A stretch of DNA of 64,000 bases from Haloarcula rubra (GCF_019599465.1 NZ_RKLR01000002.1:620001-684000), one strand, 5' to 3'. Shown: positions 56,255 to 64,000, counted from the stretch's first letter. Made by a program: numbers and translations. The notes: generated by a model from the sequence alone, not told the origin.

Positions 56255-58441
56255 ATGGGCCGACGCAAGAAAATCGTTCAAGAATGTGAGACACTGATGG
56301 ACGACCCGGAGCACATCCGGAACATCGCCATCGCCGCTCACGTCGACCACGGCAAGACGACGCTGACGGACAACCTGCTCGCCGGTGCGGGCATGATCTC
56401 CGACGACACGGCCGGCCAGCAGCTGGCCATGGACACGGAGGAGGACGAGCAGGAACGTGGTATCACCATCGACGCGGCGAACGTCTCCATGACCCACGAG
56501 TACGAGGAGACGAACCACCTCATCAACCTCATCGACACCCCCGGCCACGTCGACTTCGGCGGGGACGTGACCCGTGCGATGCGCGCCGTCGACGGCGCGC
56601 TCGTGGTCGTCGACGCCGTCGAGGGTGCCATGCCCCAGACGGAGACGGTGCTCCGACAGGCGCTCCGCGAGGGCGTCAAGCCGACCCTGTTCATCAACAA
56701 GGTCGACCGCCTCATCTCCGAACTGCAGGAGGGGCCCGAGGAGATGCAGCAGCGTCTGCTCTCGGTCATCCAGGACGTCAACGAACTCATCCGCGGCATG
56801 ACCGAGGAGATGGACGACGTCGAGGACTGGACCGTCTCCGTCGAGGAAGGCACCGTCGGCTTCGGGTCCGCCCTCTACAAGTGGGGCGTCTCGATGCCGT
56901 CGATGCAGCGCACCGGGATGGACTTCGGCGAGATCATGGAGCTCGAACGCGCCGACAAGCGCCAGGAGCTCCACGAGCGCACGCCGCTGTCGGACGTCGT
57001 GCTCGACATGGTCTGTGAGCACTTCCCGAACCCCGTCGACGCCCAGCCGATGCGTATCCCCCGCATCTGGCGCGGCGACGACGAGTCCGAACTCGCCGAG
57101 CAGATGCGACTGGTCGACGAGGACGGCGAGGTCGTCCTCATGGTCACGGACATCGGCGTCGACCCCCACGCCGGCGAGATCGCCGCCGGCCGCGTCTTCT
57201 CCGGCACGCTGGAGAAGGGTCAGGAGCTGTACGTCTCCGGGACCGCCGGCAAGAACCGCATCCAGAGCGTCGGCATCTACATGGGTGGCGAGCGCGAGGA
57301 AGTCGAGCAGGTACCCGCCGGCAACATCGCCGCCGTCACCGGCCTGAAAGACGCTATCGCCGGCTCCACGGTCAGTAGCGTCGAGATGACCCCCTTCGAG
57401 TCCATCGAACACATCTCGGAGCCGGTCATCACGAAGTCCGTCGAGGCACAGAACATGGACGACCTGCCGAAGCTCATCCAGACGCTCCAGCAGGTCGCCA
57501 AGGAGGACCCGACCATCCAGATCGAGATCAACGAGGACACCGGCGAACACCTCATCTCCGGGCAGGGTGAGCTCCACCTGGAGGTCATCGGCCAGCGCAT
57601 CGAGCGCAACCAGGGCATCCCCATCAACACCGGCGAACCCATCGTCGTCTACCGCGAGGCGCCCCAGAGCGAGTCCCGCGAGGTCGAGGGCCGCTCGCCG
57701 AACAACCACAACCGGTTCTACATCACCGTCGAACCGCTCAGCGACGACATCGTCGAGACCATCAAGCTCGGCGAGGCGTCGATGGACATGCCCGAACTGG
57801 AGCGCCGAGAGGCGCTGCAGGAGGCCGGCATGGACAAGGACGACTCCCAGAACATCGAGCACATCCACGGGACCAACATCCTCCTCGACGAGACGAAGGG
57901 TATCCAGCACCTCAACGAGACGATGGAACTGGTCATCGAGGGGCTCGAAGAGGCCCTCGACGACGGCCCGCTGGCCGCAGAGCCAGTCCAGGGGTCGCTC
58001 CTGCGTCTCCACGACGCCCGTCTCCACGAGGACGCCATCCACCGCGGTCCGGCTCAGGTCATCCCGGCCGTGCGTGAGGCCGTCCACAACGCCCTCATCG
58101 ACGCGGACATCAAACTGCTGGAGCCGATTCAGCAGGTCCGTATCGACGTGCCCAACGAACACATGGGCGCGGCCTCCGGCGAGATTCAGGGTCGCCGTGG
58201 CCGCGTCGACGACATGTACCAGGAAGGGGACCTGATGGTCGTCGAGGGCGTCGCGCCCGTCGACGAGATGATCGGGTTCTCCTCCGACATCCGCTCGGCC
58301 ACCGAGGGTCGCGCCTCCTGGAACACGGAGAACGCCGGCTTCCAGGTCATGGCCGACAACCTCCAGCCCGAGAAGATCACCGAGATTCGAGAGCGAAAGG
58401 GCATGAAGACGGAACTGCCCGCCGCCATCGACTACTTCTAA
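56255..58441 (+). CDS. fusA: Translation elongation factor EF-2
   Basis: The start ATG 56255 ([20 protein letters not shown]) gives 728 residues, the archaeal norm. G domain motifs are [19 protein letters not shown] and NKVD; domain IV carries His596 in [12 protein letters not shown], the expected diphthamide site. It translocates tRNA and mRNA. The open frame upstream has no support. A TATCCTTTTGA element lies near 56218-56228 at leaderless spacing. It is separated from rps7 by the biotin operon and the HExxH gene. Confidence 0.97.
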   Translation: MGRRKKIVQECETLMDDPEHIRNIAIAAHVDHGKTTLTDNLLAGAGMISDDTAGQQLAMDTEEDEQERGITIDAANVSMTHEYEETNHLINLIDTPGHVDFGGDVTRAMRAVDGALVVVDAVEGAMPQTETVLRQALREGVKPTLFINKVDRLISELQEGPEEMQQRLLSVIQDVNELIRGMTEEMDDVEDWTVSVEEGTVGFGSALYKWGVSMPSMQRTGMDFGEIMELERADKRQELHERTPLSDVVLDMVCEHFPNPVDAQPMRIPRIWRGDDESELAEQMRLVDEDGEVVLMVTDIGVDPHAGEIAAGRVFSGTLEKGQELYVSGTAGKNRIQSVGIYMGGEREEVEQVPAGNIAAVTGLKDAIAGSTVSSVEMTPFESIEHISEPVITKSVEAQNMDDLPKLIQTLQQVAKEDPTIQIEINEDTGEHLISGQGELHLEVIGQRIERNQGIPINTGEPIVVYREAPQSESREVEGRSPNNHNRFYITVEPLSDDIVETIKLGEASMDMPELERREALQEAGMDKDDSQNIEHIHGTNILLDETKGIQHLNETMELVIEGLEEALDDGPLAAEPVQGSLLRLHDARLHEDAIHRGPAQVIPAVREAVHNALIDADIKLLEPIQQVRIDVPNEHMGAASGEIQGRRGRVDDMYQEGDLMVVEGVAPVDEMIGFSSDIRSATEGRASWNTENAGFQVMADNLQPEKITEIRERKGMKTELPAAIDYF

Positions 58442-58559
58442 CGTCTGCCGTACTGCGGTTCTGCCTCTCTCTTCTCTTCTCTCTCGCCGCCCGCTCGATA
58501 GTCTGTGGCGTCGCACCGGTTGTTACAAAAATCGTGTGCCTGCTGTCTCGTCCCGGGAC

Positions 58560-58709
58560 TCACCGAAGCACCGAGACGTGTTCTCTCGACGCGAACACCG
58601 AGAAGTTCGTGGCACCGCAGGTCCGACACTTCCGCGGACTCGTCTCCGACGTCGTAGCCATCACGACCCCACATTCGCGACAGACGTGTAGCGTGTCTCT
58701 ATCTCCCAT
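58560..58709 (-). CDS. Small zinc-ribbon protein, 49 residues
   Basis: From ATG 58709 to TGA at 58560-58562 the frame encodes MGDRDTLHVCRECGVV, a linker, then KCRTCGATNFSVFASREH and a short tail. The two CxxC pairs (Cys10/Cys13 and Cys28/Cys31) form a classic single zinc ribbon as in the tiny proteins common in haloarchaea. It is divergent from the 58793 gene across a short AT-rich gap. Haloarchaeal zinc micro-proteins have regulatory roles in biofilm and stress; this one's role is unknown. Confidence 0.75.
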   Translation of the reverse strand: MGDRDTLHVCRECGVVMATTSETSPRKCRTCGATNFSVFASREHVSVLR

Positions 58710-58792
58710 GGTGAAAGCTACGATACATGATGTCATAACAACATGTTAAAACATCTCTCGCGAGGTGAATCCGACGTCGGACCTGAGCCACC

Positions 58793-59047
58793 ATGCTTAG
58801 GCGGTTGCACGGTCAACTGGCGGACATGGCGAACCGACTCCATCAGGTCGTCGACCTCCTCGTCGCCGCACTCGTCGCCGGCACGTCGACGTTCCTCTGG
58901 CAACTGGTCGTCCCGCCGGCCGTCGCACTCTGGATATCGACGCTGTTCGCGGCCATCTACTACTTCTCGCGGAACCCGTGGGGTTCGCCCCGCGGCGAGC
59001 AGTTCAACGAACTGATAGACGACATCTACGACCGGTACCTCCCCTGA
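58793..59047 (+). CDS. Small membrane protein of 84 residues
   Basis: The protein starts MLRRLHGQLADMANRLHQVV and has two hydrophobic helices (VVDLLVAALVAGTSTFLWQL, VALWISTLFAAIYYFS) followed by an acidic tail (NELIDDIYDRYLP). Composition and hydrophobicity support this frame over the overlapping one from 58743. Family unknown. GTTAAAAC (58744-58751) is a possible TATA element. Confidence 0.6.
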   Translation: MLRRLHGQLADMANRLHQVVDLLVAALVAGTSTFLWQLVVPPAVALWISTLFAAIYYFSRNPWGSPRGEQFNELIDDIYDRYLP

Positions 59048-59069
59048 CGGTGCCGACTAAACGGACGGT

Positions 59070-59079
59070 TTCTTATACG
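59070..59079 (+). promoter_or_regulatory. TATA element for the ACT/homoserine dehydrogenase operon
   Basis: The bases TTCTTATACG end 22 bases before ATG 59102, with the TATA core 25 to 30 bases from it. So transcription probably starts at or just before that ATG, making the 12-codon ORF leaderless. The distance to the ACT gene start (59137) is too long for a leaderless start there. Confidence 0.6.
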
Positions 59080-59101
59080 TGCCCCTGCTGAGTCTCCCAC
59101 A

Positions 59102-59140
59102 ATGAGCGGTACTACTTCACAGGAGGTGAGCGGGCGATGA
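59102..59140 (+). CDS. Putative 12-residue leader peptide (MSGTTSQEVSGR)
   Basis: ATG 59102 sits at leaderless spacing from the TATA element. The ORF has adjacent Thr codons at positions 4 and 5, contains the Shine-Dalgarno GGAGGTGA (59123-59130) of the next gene, and stops at TGA 59138-59140, overlapping the ACT start (ATGA). Such a layout couples translation of the next gene to the leader. Because the downstream genes feed threonine and methionine synthesis, Thr-responsive control is possible. No experimental support is known to me. Confidence 0.4.
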   Translation: MSGTTSQEVSGR

Positions 59141-59670
59141 GCGACTCGACCGACGAGGTTCGGTCCTACACACTGCGGCTCGAACTGGTCGACGAACCGG
59201 GCGAGCTGTTGCGCGCGCTCGAACCCATCGCCAGCAACGGCGGGAACCTCCTCTCTATCTTCCACGAGCGGGGCAACGTCACGCCCCGCGGGCACATCCC
59301 CGTGGAGGTCGACCTGGAGGCGACCCCCGAGCGATTCGAGGCTATCGTCGACGCCGTCCGCGACGCCGGTATCAACGTCATCCAGGCCGGCGCCGAGCGG
59401 TACAGCGAGACGCTGACGGTCGTCATCTCGGGTCACCTCATCGACTCGGACCTCTCCGATACGCTCTCGCGTATCCAGGAGTCGACGAACGCCACGGTGA
59501 CCGACCTCTCACTGTCTGCCCCCGAGGGGACCGAGGACGCCTCCAGCGCACGCATCCGGTTGGCGACCGAACAGGGCGCCGCCGACGGCGTGATGGAGAC
59601 GGTGCGTGACCTCGCGGCGGAGAAAGAGCTTCGCGTCATCGAACCCCTCGCGGCCGGAGGTGACCTATGA
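59137..59670 (+). CDS. ACT domain regulatory protein linked to homoserine dehydrogenase
   Basis: The 177-residue protein (MSDSTDEVRSYTLRLELVDE) has a complete N-terminal ACT domain (LELVDEPGELLRALEPIASN, GGNLLSIFHERGNV) and a second ACT-like half (LTVVISGHLIDSDLSDTLSR). ACT domains bind amino acids. It has a strong Shine-Dalgarno (GGAGGTGA) six bases upstream and overlaps the dehydrogenase by ATGA. It probably supplies the feedback sensor that the dehydrogenase lacks. Confidence 0.85.
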   Translation: MSDSTDEVRSYTLRLELVDEPGELLRALEPIASNGGNLLSIFHERGNVTPRGHIPVEVDLEATPERFEAIVDAVRDAGINVIQAGAERYSETLTVVISGHLIDSDLSDTLSRIQESTNATVTDLSLSAPEGTEDASSARIRLATEQGAADGVMETVRDLAAEKELRVIEPLAAGGDL

Positions 59671-60620
59671 GACTCGCCGTCCTCGGCGCCGGTGCCGTCG
59701 GCTCTTCCGTCGCCGAACTGGCGGCCGACTACGGCCACACGGTCACCGCCTACGCGGACTCACAGAGCGCCGCCGTCGACCCCGACGGCGTCGACGTGGC
59801 GGGCGCAATCGACCGAAAAGCGACCGACGGCATCGTCGGCGACGCCGACCCCGGAGAGGCGGTCGCCGGTGACTACGACGTCCTCGTCGAGGCGACGCCC
59901 ACGACGCTGGGTGACGCCCAGCCCGGGTTCGGCCACGTCGAGGCCGCGCTGGAACGGGACCGGCACGTCGTCCTCGCCAACAAGGGCCCCGTCGCCGAAC
60001 GCTACGCCGACGTGCGCCAACTCGAACGGGCGAGCGAGGGGTCGGTGCTGTTCGAGGCCACCGTCGGCGGTGCGATGCCGGTGCTCTCGACCATCGCCGA
60101 CTTCGACCCCGAGCACATCGACGCGGTCCGCGGGGTGCTCAACGGTACCGCGAACTTCATCCTCTCGCGGATGAGCGCGGAGGGGCTGGGGTACGAACAC
60201 GTCCTCGCGGAGGCTCAGGACCTCGGCGTCGCCGAGGCCGACCCGACCTTCGACGTGGACGGCACCGACGCCGCCCTCAAGGGCGTCATCGTCGCCAACG
60301 TCCTCGCCGACGACGGCGAGGAGTACACGCTCGACGACGCCGACGTCGAGGGCATCGAGGACATCGAGGGCAGCGCGCTCGAACTGGCCGCCGAGGACGG
60401 CCGGACGGTGCGCCTCATCGCCGAGGTGGCCGACGGCGAGGTCCGGGTCGGCCCCCGACTCGTCCCCGAGAACGCGCCGCTGGCCCCGACGGGCACTCGC
60501 AACATCGTCCAGTTAGAGACCGAACACGCCGGGCGCCTCAACATCTCTGGCCGCGGTGCCGGCGGCCCCGAGACGGCCAGCGCCGTGCTCGCCGACGTGG
60601 GCCGTCTCCCCGAACTGTAG
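59667..60620 (+). CDS. hom: Homoserine dehydrogenase, short form
   Basis: The 317-residue protein has GAGAVGSSVAELAADYGH for NAD(P), the catalytic core ANKGPVAER, LFEATVGGAMPVLS, GVLNGTANFILSRM and EAQDLGVAEADPTFDVDGTD with the substrate-binding Lys (AALKGVIVANVLAD). It makes homoserine for threonine and methionine. It lacks the C-terminal ACT domain of many long homologues, in keeping with the separate ACT gene just upstream. Confidence 0.93.
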   Translation: MRLAVLGAGAVGSSVAELAADYGHTVTAYADSQSAAVDPDGVDVAGAIDRKATDGIVGDADPGEAVAGDYDVLVEATPTTLGDAQPGFGHVEAALERDRHVVLANKGPVAERYADVRQLERASEGSVLFEATVGGAMPVLSTIADFDPEHIDAVRGVLNGTANFILSRMSAEGLGYEHVLAEAQDLGVAEADPTFDVDGTDAALKGVIVANVLADDGEEYTLDDADVEGIEDIEGSALELAAEDGRTVRLIAEVADGEVRVGPRLVPENAPLAPTGTRNIVQLETEHAGRLNISGRGAGGPETASAVLADVGRLPEL

Positions 60621-60714
60621 GCGCTTTCTGCCGGTGTGTGCCGCCCCCGTCGCGTGACACCGCGTCCCAAATCGCCAGACAGCGCGGTTCTCGCCCGCGA
60701 TTGCTTTCGAAATC

Positions 60715-60749
60715 GTTTTATGAACCACCGGCCAAAGACTCCGATATAG
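60715..60749 (+). promoter_or_regulatory. Promoter region of the EF-1A/rps10 operon
   Basis: Two TATA candidates are visible: GTTTTATGA (60715-60723) and GATATAG (60743-60749). The second lies 25 to 31 bases before ATG 60774 and would give a leaderless mRNA; the first would give a leader of about 30 bases. Confidence 0.45.
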
Positions 60750-60773
60750 CGCCCCTGCGCGTGAGAAACAACA

Positions 60774-62039
60774 ATGAGCGACGAACAACACCAGAACCTG
60801 GCCATCATCGGCCACGTCGACCACGGTAAGAGCACGCTCGTCGGCCGACTCCTGTACGAGACAGGGTCGGTACCGGAGCACGTCATCGAACAGCACAAGG
60901 AAGAGGCCGAGGAGAAGGGCAAGGGCGGCTTCGAGTTCGCCTACGTCATGGACAACCTCGCCGAAGAGCGAGAGCGTGGTGTCACCATTGACATCGCCCA
61001 CCAGGAGTTCAGCACGGACACCTACGACTTCACCATCGTCGACTGTCCCGGCCACCGCGACTTCGTGAAGAACATGATCACGGGCGCGAGCCAGGCCGAC
61101 AACGCCGTCCTCGTCGTCGCCGCCGACGACGGTGTCCAGCCGCAGACTCAGGAGCACGTCTTCCTGGCCCGTACGCTGGGCATCGGCGAACTCATCGTCG
61201 CCGTCAACAAGATGGACCTCGTCGACTACAACGAGTCCGACTACAAGCAGACCGTCGAAGAGGTCAAAGACCTCCTCAACCAGGTCCGCTTCGACACGGA
61301 GAACGCCTCGTTCATCCCCATCTCGGCCTTCGAAGGCGACAACATCGCCGAGGAGTCCGACAACACGGACTGGTACGACGGCGACATCCTGCTGACCGCC
61401 CTCAACAACCTGCCGGCTCCGGAGCCGCCGACGGACGCGCCGCTCCGCCTGCCGATCCAGGACGTCTACACCATCTCCGGCATCGGTACGGTCCCGGTCG
61501 GCCGTGTCGAGACGGGTATCCTCAACACCGGCGACAACGTCAGCTTCCAGCCGTCTGACGTCTCCGGCGAGGTCAAGACCGTCGAGATGCACCACGAGGA
61601 AGTCCCGAAGGCCGAGCCCGGTGACAACGTCGGGTTCAACGTCCGTGGCGTCGGCAAGGACGACATCCGCCGTGGTGACGTCTGTGGTCCCGCCGACGAC
61701 CCGCCCTCGGTCGCCGAGACCTTCCAGGCCCAGATCGTCGTGATGCAGCACCCGTCGGTCATCACCGAGGGGTACACGCCGGTCTTCCACGCTCACACCG
61801 CACAGGTCGCCTGTACCGTCGAGTCCATCGACAAGAAGATCGACCCGTCCTCCGGCGAGGTCGCCGAGGAGAACCCGGACTTCATCCAGAACGGCGACGC
61901 CGCAGTCGTCACGGTCCGACCCCAGAAGCCGCTCAGCATCGAGCCGTCCTCCGAGATTCCGGAGCTCGGTTCGTTCGCTATCCGCGACATGGGCCAGACC
62001 ATCGCCGCTGGGAAGGTCCTCAGCGTCAACGAGCGATAA
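60774..62039 (+). CDS. tuf: Translation elongation factor EF-1 alpha (EF-Tu equivalent)
   Basis: The 421-residue protein begins [20 protein letters not shown]. It shows G1 [10 protein letters not shown]3 DCPGHRDF and G4 NKMD, domain II ([20 protein letters not shown]) and domain III. It delivers aminoacyl-tRNA to the ribosome. rps10 follows three bases after its stop, a conserved archaeal pairing. Confidence 0.97.
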   Translation: MSDEQHQNLAIIGHVDHGKSTLVGRLLYETGSVPEHVIEQHKEEAEEKGKGGFEFAYVMDNLAEERERGVTIDIAHQEFSTDTYDFTIVDCPGHRDFVKNMITGASQADNAVLVVAADDGVQPQTQEHVFLARTLGIGELIVAVNKMDLVDYNESDYKQTVEEVKDLLNQVRFDTENASFIPISAFEGDNIAEESDNTDWYDGDILLTALNNLPAPEPPTDAPLRLPIQDVYTISGIGTVPVGRVETGILNTGDNVSFQPSDVSGEVKTVEMHHEEVPKAEPGDNVGFNVRGVGKDDIRRGDVCGPADDPPSVAETFQAQIVVMQHPSVITEGYTPVFHAHTAQVACTVESIDKKIDPSSGEVAEENPDFIQNGDAAVVTVRPQKPLSIEPSSEIPELGSFAIRDMGQTIAAGKVLSVNER

Positions 62040-62042
62040 CAC

Positions 62043-62354
62043 ATGTCCCAGCAGGCACGCGTTCGGCTCGCGGGTACGAGCCCCGAGGACCTCGACGACA
62101 TCTGCGCCGACGTGCGGGAGATAGCGGAGAAGACCGGTGTCGAACTGTCCGGTCCCGTCCCGCTCCCGACGAAGACGCTGGAGGTTCCCACCCGGAAGTC
62201 CCCCGACGGTGAGGGGACCGCGACGTGGGAACACTGGGAGATGCGGGTCCACAAGCGGCTCATCGACATCGACGCCGACGAACGGGCGCTGCGCCAGCTG
62301 ATGCGCATCCAGGTGCCCAACGACGTCTCCATCGAGATCGTCCTCGAAGACTAG
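62043..62354 (+). CDS. rps10: 30S ribosomal protein S10 (uS10)
   Basis: The 103-residue protein has the S10 pattern [40 protein letters not shown] and [20 protein letters not shown]. It is in the 30S head. It is co-transcribed with EF-1A. The stretch to the tRNA (62355-62496) contains the tRNA promoter only. Confidence 0.97.
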   Translation: MSQQARVRLAGTSPEDLDDICADVREIAEKTGVELSGPVPLPTKTLEVPTRKSPDGEGTATWEHWEMRVHKRLIDIDADERALRQLMRIQVPNDVSIEIVLED

Positions 62355-62496
62355 ACCACTCCGGTCTCCCGCTTCGAGACGGCACCCGCCCCGAATCGCA
62401 CGCCGGGACACACCCCACATACCGTGTGAATCGCTATCGAAGGTCGCCCTCACGCGCAGGGTTTATACCACCCCGCGTTCGAGTGGCAGACGACGA

Positions 62497-62568
62497 GGGC
62501 TCGTAGATCAGTGGCAGATCGCTTCCTTCGCAAGGAAGAGGCCCCGGGTTCAAATCCCGGCGAGTCCA
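62497..62568 (+). tRNA. tRNA-Ala (anticodon CGC)
   Basis: The 72-base gene has acceptor GGGCTCG/CGAGTCC (one G:U pair), discriminator A, anticodon stem CTTCC/GGAAG with loop TTCGCAA giving CGC, and T arm CCGGG-TTCAAAT-CCCGG. No intron, no encoded CCA. TTTATA at 62462-62467, 30 to 35 bases upstream, is the promoter. Its final 15 bases recur at 63390-63404. Confidence 0.95.
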
Positions 62569-62722
62569 TTCCTACTTATATCCCAGTTAGGAGTGTTCTA
62601 CAGCTGATTTTCGAGGGGCGTGAGTAACTCCTCGTGAATTCATCACGCTCCATGACGGATGTCATTTAATGAGTACCCCCTCCCCAGAGGCCACTCTCTT
62701 GTTCAGTCCAGCGGCAAGGTTT

Positions 62723-62754
62723 TGTATATGTGAACGTAAAGCATGTGTATATGT
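62723..62754 (+). promoter_or_regulatory. Promoter and paired 9-base repeats of the toxin-antitoxin operon
   Basis: TGTATATGT occurs at 62723-62731 and again at 62746-62754, 23 bases apart. The first copy is the TATA element at leaderless spacing from ATG 62751; the second covers the start codon. Ribbon-helix-helix antitoxins commonly bind such repeats to repress their own operon. Confidence 0.55.
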
Positions 62755-63047
62755 CTGATGCAGACACCACGACCGGCGATGATGGACCAGAGATGGTCCA
62801 GATCAACCTCCGGCTGAGCAAGGCGTTCCTCGAAGACATCGACACAACGTGGAAAGAGGAGGGATTCAATTCGCGGAGTGAGTTCCTCCGATACGCAGCA
62901 CGCGACGCGGTGAAACACCCCGAGTTCTCTCGCGAGGGATGGAAACAGATTGCTGCCAGTGAACACGAACTGCGGTCTGGCGACGCAGAGTTAGTGTCGC
63001 GTGAGGAAGTCGTCGAGCTGATGGGTCGAGACGAAGATGACGAGTGA
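62751..63047 (+). CDS. Ribbon-helix-helix antitoxin (CopG/ParD-like)
   Basis: From ATG 62751 (MSDADTTTGDDGPEMVQINL) the 98-residue protein has an RHH fold: strand MVQINLRLSKAFLEDIDT, helix GFNSRSEFLRYAARDAVKHP, and a C-terminal acidic tail likely to wrap the toxin. A GTG seven codons upstream exists but the TATA spacing supports the ATG. Its end overlaps the toxin gene by 11 bases, the usual antitoxin-first order. Confidence 0.85.
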   Translation: MSDADTTTGDDGPEMVQINLRLSKAFLEDIDTTWKEEGFNSRSEFLRYAARDAVKHPEFSREGWKQIAASEHELRSGDAELVSREEVVELMGRDEDDE

Positions 63048-63321
63048 CGAGTGGACGTGGAAGTTCACGACGAGGGCGGCCGACCAGTTCGATTCCCTCG
63101 ACCCGCACGTACAGGACCGAATTATCTCGAAATTGGATGAAATCGTCGAGTCAGAATGGCGCGAACCTGACGACTTTCTCGAACCGCTGACTGGTGGCCC
63201 GTTCTCGAAACTCCGGGTTGGGCAGTACCGACTTGCCTGTACACTCGATCGAAGCGGACCAGTACTGGAAGTCCATCGCATCGAACATCGGAGCGGTGCC
63301 TACACTGCCGACGACGATTAG
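63037..63321 (+). CDS. RelE/ParE-superfamily toxin
   Basis: The 94-residue protein (MTSDEWTWKFTTRAADQFDS) shows the superfamily pattern: N-terminal strand and helical hairpin (AADQFDSLDPHVQDRIISKL), then LTGGPFSKLRVGQYRLACTL and VLEVHRIEHRSGAY. RelE members cut mRNA on the ribosome, ParE members poison gyrase; the sequence alone does not decide. The YRLAC strand and VHRIEHRSGAY end are RelE-like. Confidence 0.85.
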   Translation: MTSDEWTWKFTTRAADQFDSLDPHVQDRIISKLDEIVESEWREPDDFLEPLTGGPFSKLRVGQYRLACTLDRSGPVLEVHRIEHRSGAYTADDD

Positions 63322-63389
63322 ATATCCCCATATTCGTAATCACCTGACTGCGGGCTGATTTAACCGATTCTTTCACGCAACGTCATCGT

Positions 63390-63404
63390 ATCCCGGCGAG
63401 TCCA
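63390..63404 (+). repeat. Second copy of the tRNA-Ala 3' end (att-like)
   Basis: Fifteen bases identical to the end of tRNA-Ala (62554-62568). The bases upstream do not continue the tRNA, so it is not a gene. The stretch from 63405 to about 63620 is AT-rich and without a recognisable gene. Confidence 0.65.
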
Positions 63405-63623
63405 CTCACGGTCTATTCCTCTCGTTAGCCGATAAATGGCTTGATGCGGTTGTTTTGCCGAACTAGCTTAACTCGATTCCGTCACGGTTCGTGATGCACC
63501 CCTCGTCGTCGTGTGATTTGCCGCATTTAATCGTCTCGAGCCCTGATACATTTCGACGGCTGTGCTGAATACAGAGCGCGTATCGGTCCTATGTATAATG
63601 GTAGCTATTCATATCAATCAGCA

Positions 63624-63636
63624 GATATATAAAATA
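63624..63636 (+). promoter_or_regulatory. Strong TATA element for the receiver-like gene
   Basis: The bases GATATATAAAATA lie 61 to 73 before GTG 63697. Transcription would start near 63658, leaving a leader of about 40 bases with GGAG at 63683-63686. It is a leadered transcript, unlike most here. Confidence 0.55.
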
Positions 63637-63696
63637 TGCTGGAATGAATGTTACCACGGAGCAACCCGTTCGTTGGGCTAAAGGAGTGGTCTCGTC

Positions 63697-64000
63697 GTGG
63701 ATGCTTCAGATGTAGTTACAACAGTCGTCGAGATTGGCACCACAGCGGAGTCCGACACCAAGCCTCCGGCACAAACACAGCACCCTGGCTTGGAGATAGA
63801 GCGGGTCCACAGTGTAGAGCAGGTCCTTGATCGGGTTCGCAACAGTGACCCAGACGTCCTGCTCGCCGGAGGCCCGCTCTCCGAAATGGATAGCCCAGAT
63901 CTCGTCCGTGCGGTCCGCTTGCTGGACGAGAGGCTGCCGATCGTCGTCGCGGAGGCAGACCAGGAACGTGCCAGAGCGGCCAGAGCGGCTGGGGCCGATG
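63697..64000 (+). CDS. Receiver-like signalling protein (N-terminal part, runs off the window)
   Basis: Starting at GTG 63697, after an in-frame stop at 63679 and 10 bases past a GGAG, 101 residues are visible: VDASDVVTTVVEIGTTAESD and later DPDVLLAGGPLSEMDSPDLV and RLLDERLPIVVAEADQERAR. The alternating pattern fits a CheY-like fold, but the usual phospho-Asp position holds Ala-Gly-Gly, suggesting a pseudo-receiver. It is probably the start of a larger sensor or regulator. Confidence 0.65.
   Translation, partial: MDASDVVTTVVEIGTTAESDTKPPAQTQHPGLEIERVHSVEQVLDRVRNSDPDVLLAGGPLSEMDSPDLVRAVRLLDERLPIVVAEADQERARAARAAGAD

Larger units (their letters stand above)
62554..63404 (+). mobile_element. Candidate mini-island integrated at tRNA-Ala, bounded by 15-base repeats
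   Basis: ATCCCGGCGAGTCCA ends the tRNA at 62568 and is repeated exactly at 63390-63404. The 836 bases between (repeat to repeat) are visibly lower in G+C than the ribosomal genes beside them and hold a two-gene toxin-antitoxin pair and no integrase. Target-site duplication of a tRNA 3' end is the standard mark of tyrosine-recombinase integration. The element may be a decayed remnant or a satellite mobilised in trans. Confidence 0.65.

Noticed and set aside
56204..58516. 770-codon minus-strand frame opposite EF-2
   Set aside because: Shadow of EF-2; composition is biased and nothing resembles a protein family.
58438..58674. 78-codon minus-strand frame after EF-2
   Set aside because: Overlaps the better-supported zinc-ribbon frame and lacks any protein-like pattern.
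58743..59015. 90-codon plus-strand frame overlapping the small membrane protein gene
   Set aside because: Ser/Arg-rich shadow composition; the 58793 frame has proper hydrophobic helices.

Overview
The window is about two-thirds G+C and reads as a halophilic archaeon of class Halobacteria. The evidence is acidic proteins throughout, split RNA polymerase subunits (B''/B' and A'/A''), archaeal translation factors, many leaderless TATA promoters about 25 to 33 bases before the start codon, F420 enzymes, a HalOD1 protein and a TrmB regulator. Genus was not determined.

Layout. 1-12666 is an alpha-glucan (starch or maltodextrin) locus: a lipoprotein sugar-binding protein running off the left edge, a GH13 alpha-amylase-type enzyme, a lipoprotein GH15 glucoamylase, a sugar ABC ATPase, two cytoplasmic GH15 enzymes and a TrmB regulator. 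The parts fit trimming outside the cell, ABC import and intracellular hydrolysis under sugar-sensing control. 12663-31675 is mostly housekeeping: a pilin-like protein, a glutathione-transferase-fold enzyme, ribosomal protein L10e, a RimK-like ligase, Hsp20, the glycolytic pair gap and pgk, riboflavin synthase, a PrsW-like protease, PdxT, HisE, a hybrid histidine kinase, two GTPases, several membrane proteins and eIF1/SUI1. 31730-35878 is a MoxR / DUF58 / transglutaminase operon. 36619-38362 pairs F420 ligase CofE with an F420-dependent reductase. 38480-40562 holds small genes and a repeat-rich gap. 40970-41042 is tRNA-Asp with a nearby partial copy.

41331-49465 is the rpoH-B''-B'-A'-A''-nusA operon. 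The usual downstream genes follow (rps12-rps7, EF-2, EF-1A, rps10), but the series is interrupted by a chemotaxis-type transducer on the opposite strand (49479-51887), a biotin ECF transporter bioY-bioM-bioN (53281-55273) and an ACT-domain protein plus homoserine dehydrogenase (59137-60620). After rps10 comes tRNA-Ala(CGC). Its last 15 bases recur 836 bases downstream, and between the copies lies a less GC-rich ribbon-helix-helix / RelE-type toxin-antitoxin pair, which looks like a very small tRNA-integrated island. A receiver-like protein runs off the right edge.

Most notable: the island and its putative autoregulatory 9-base repeats; a leaderless 12-codon ORF with Thr-Thr directly before the ACT/homoserine dehydrogenase pair; a 19-base motif repeated in two divergent promoter regions of the glucan locus; a 17-base inverted repeat on the TATA box of a glucoamylase gene; a repeat-like in-frame insertion in the glutathione-transferase-fold gene; and a 49-residue zinc-ribbon gene that a longer-ORF cutoff would miss.
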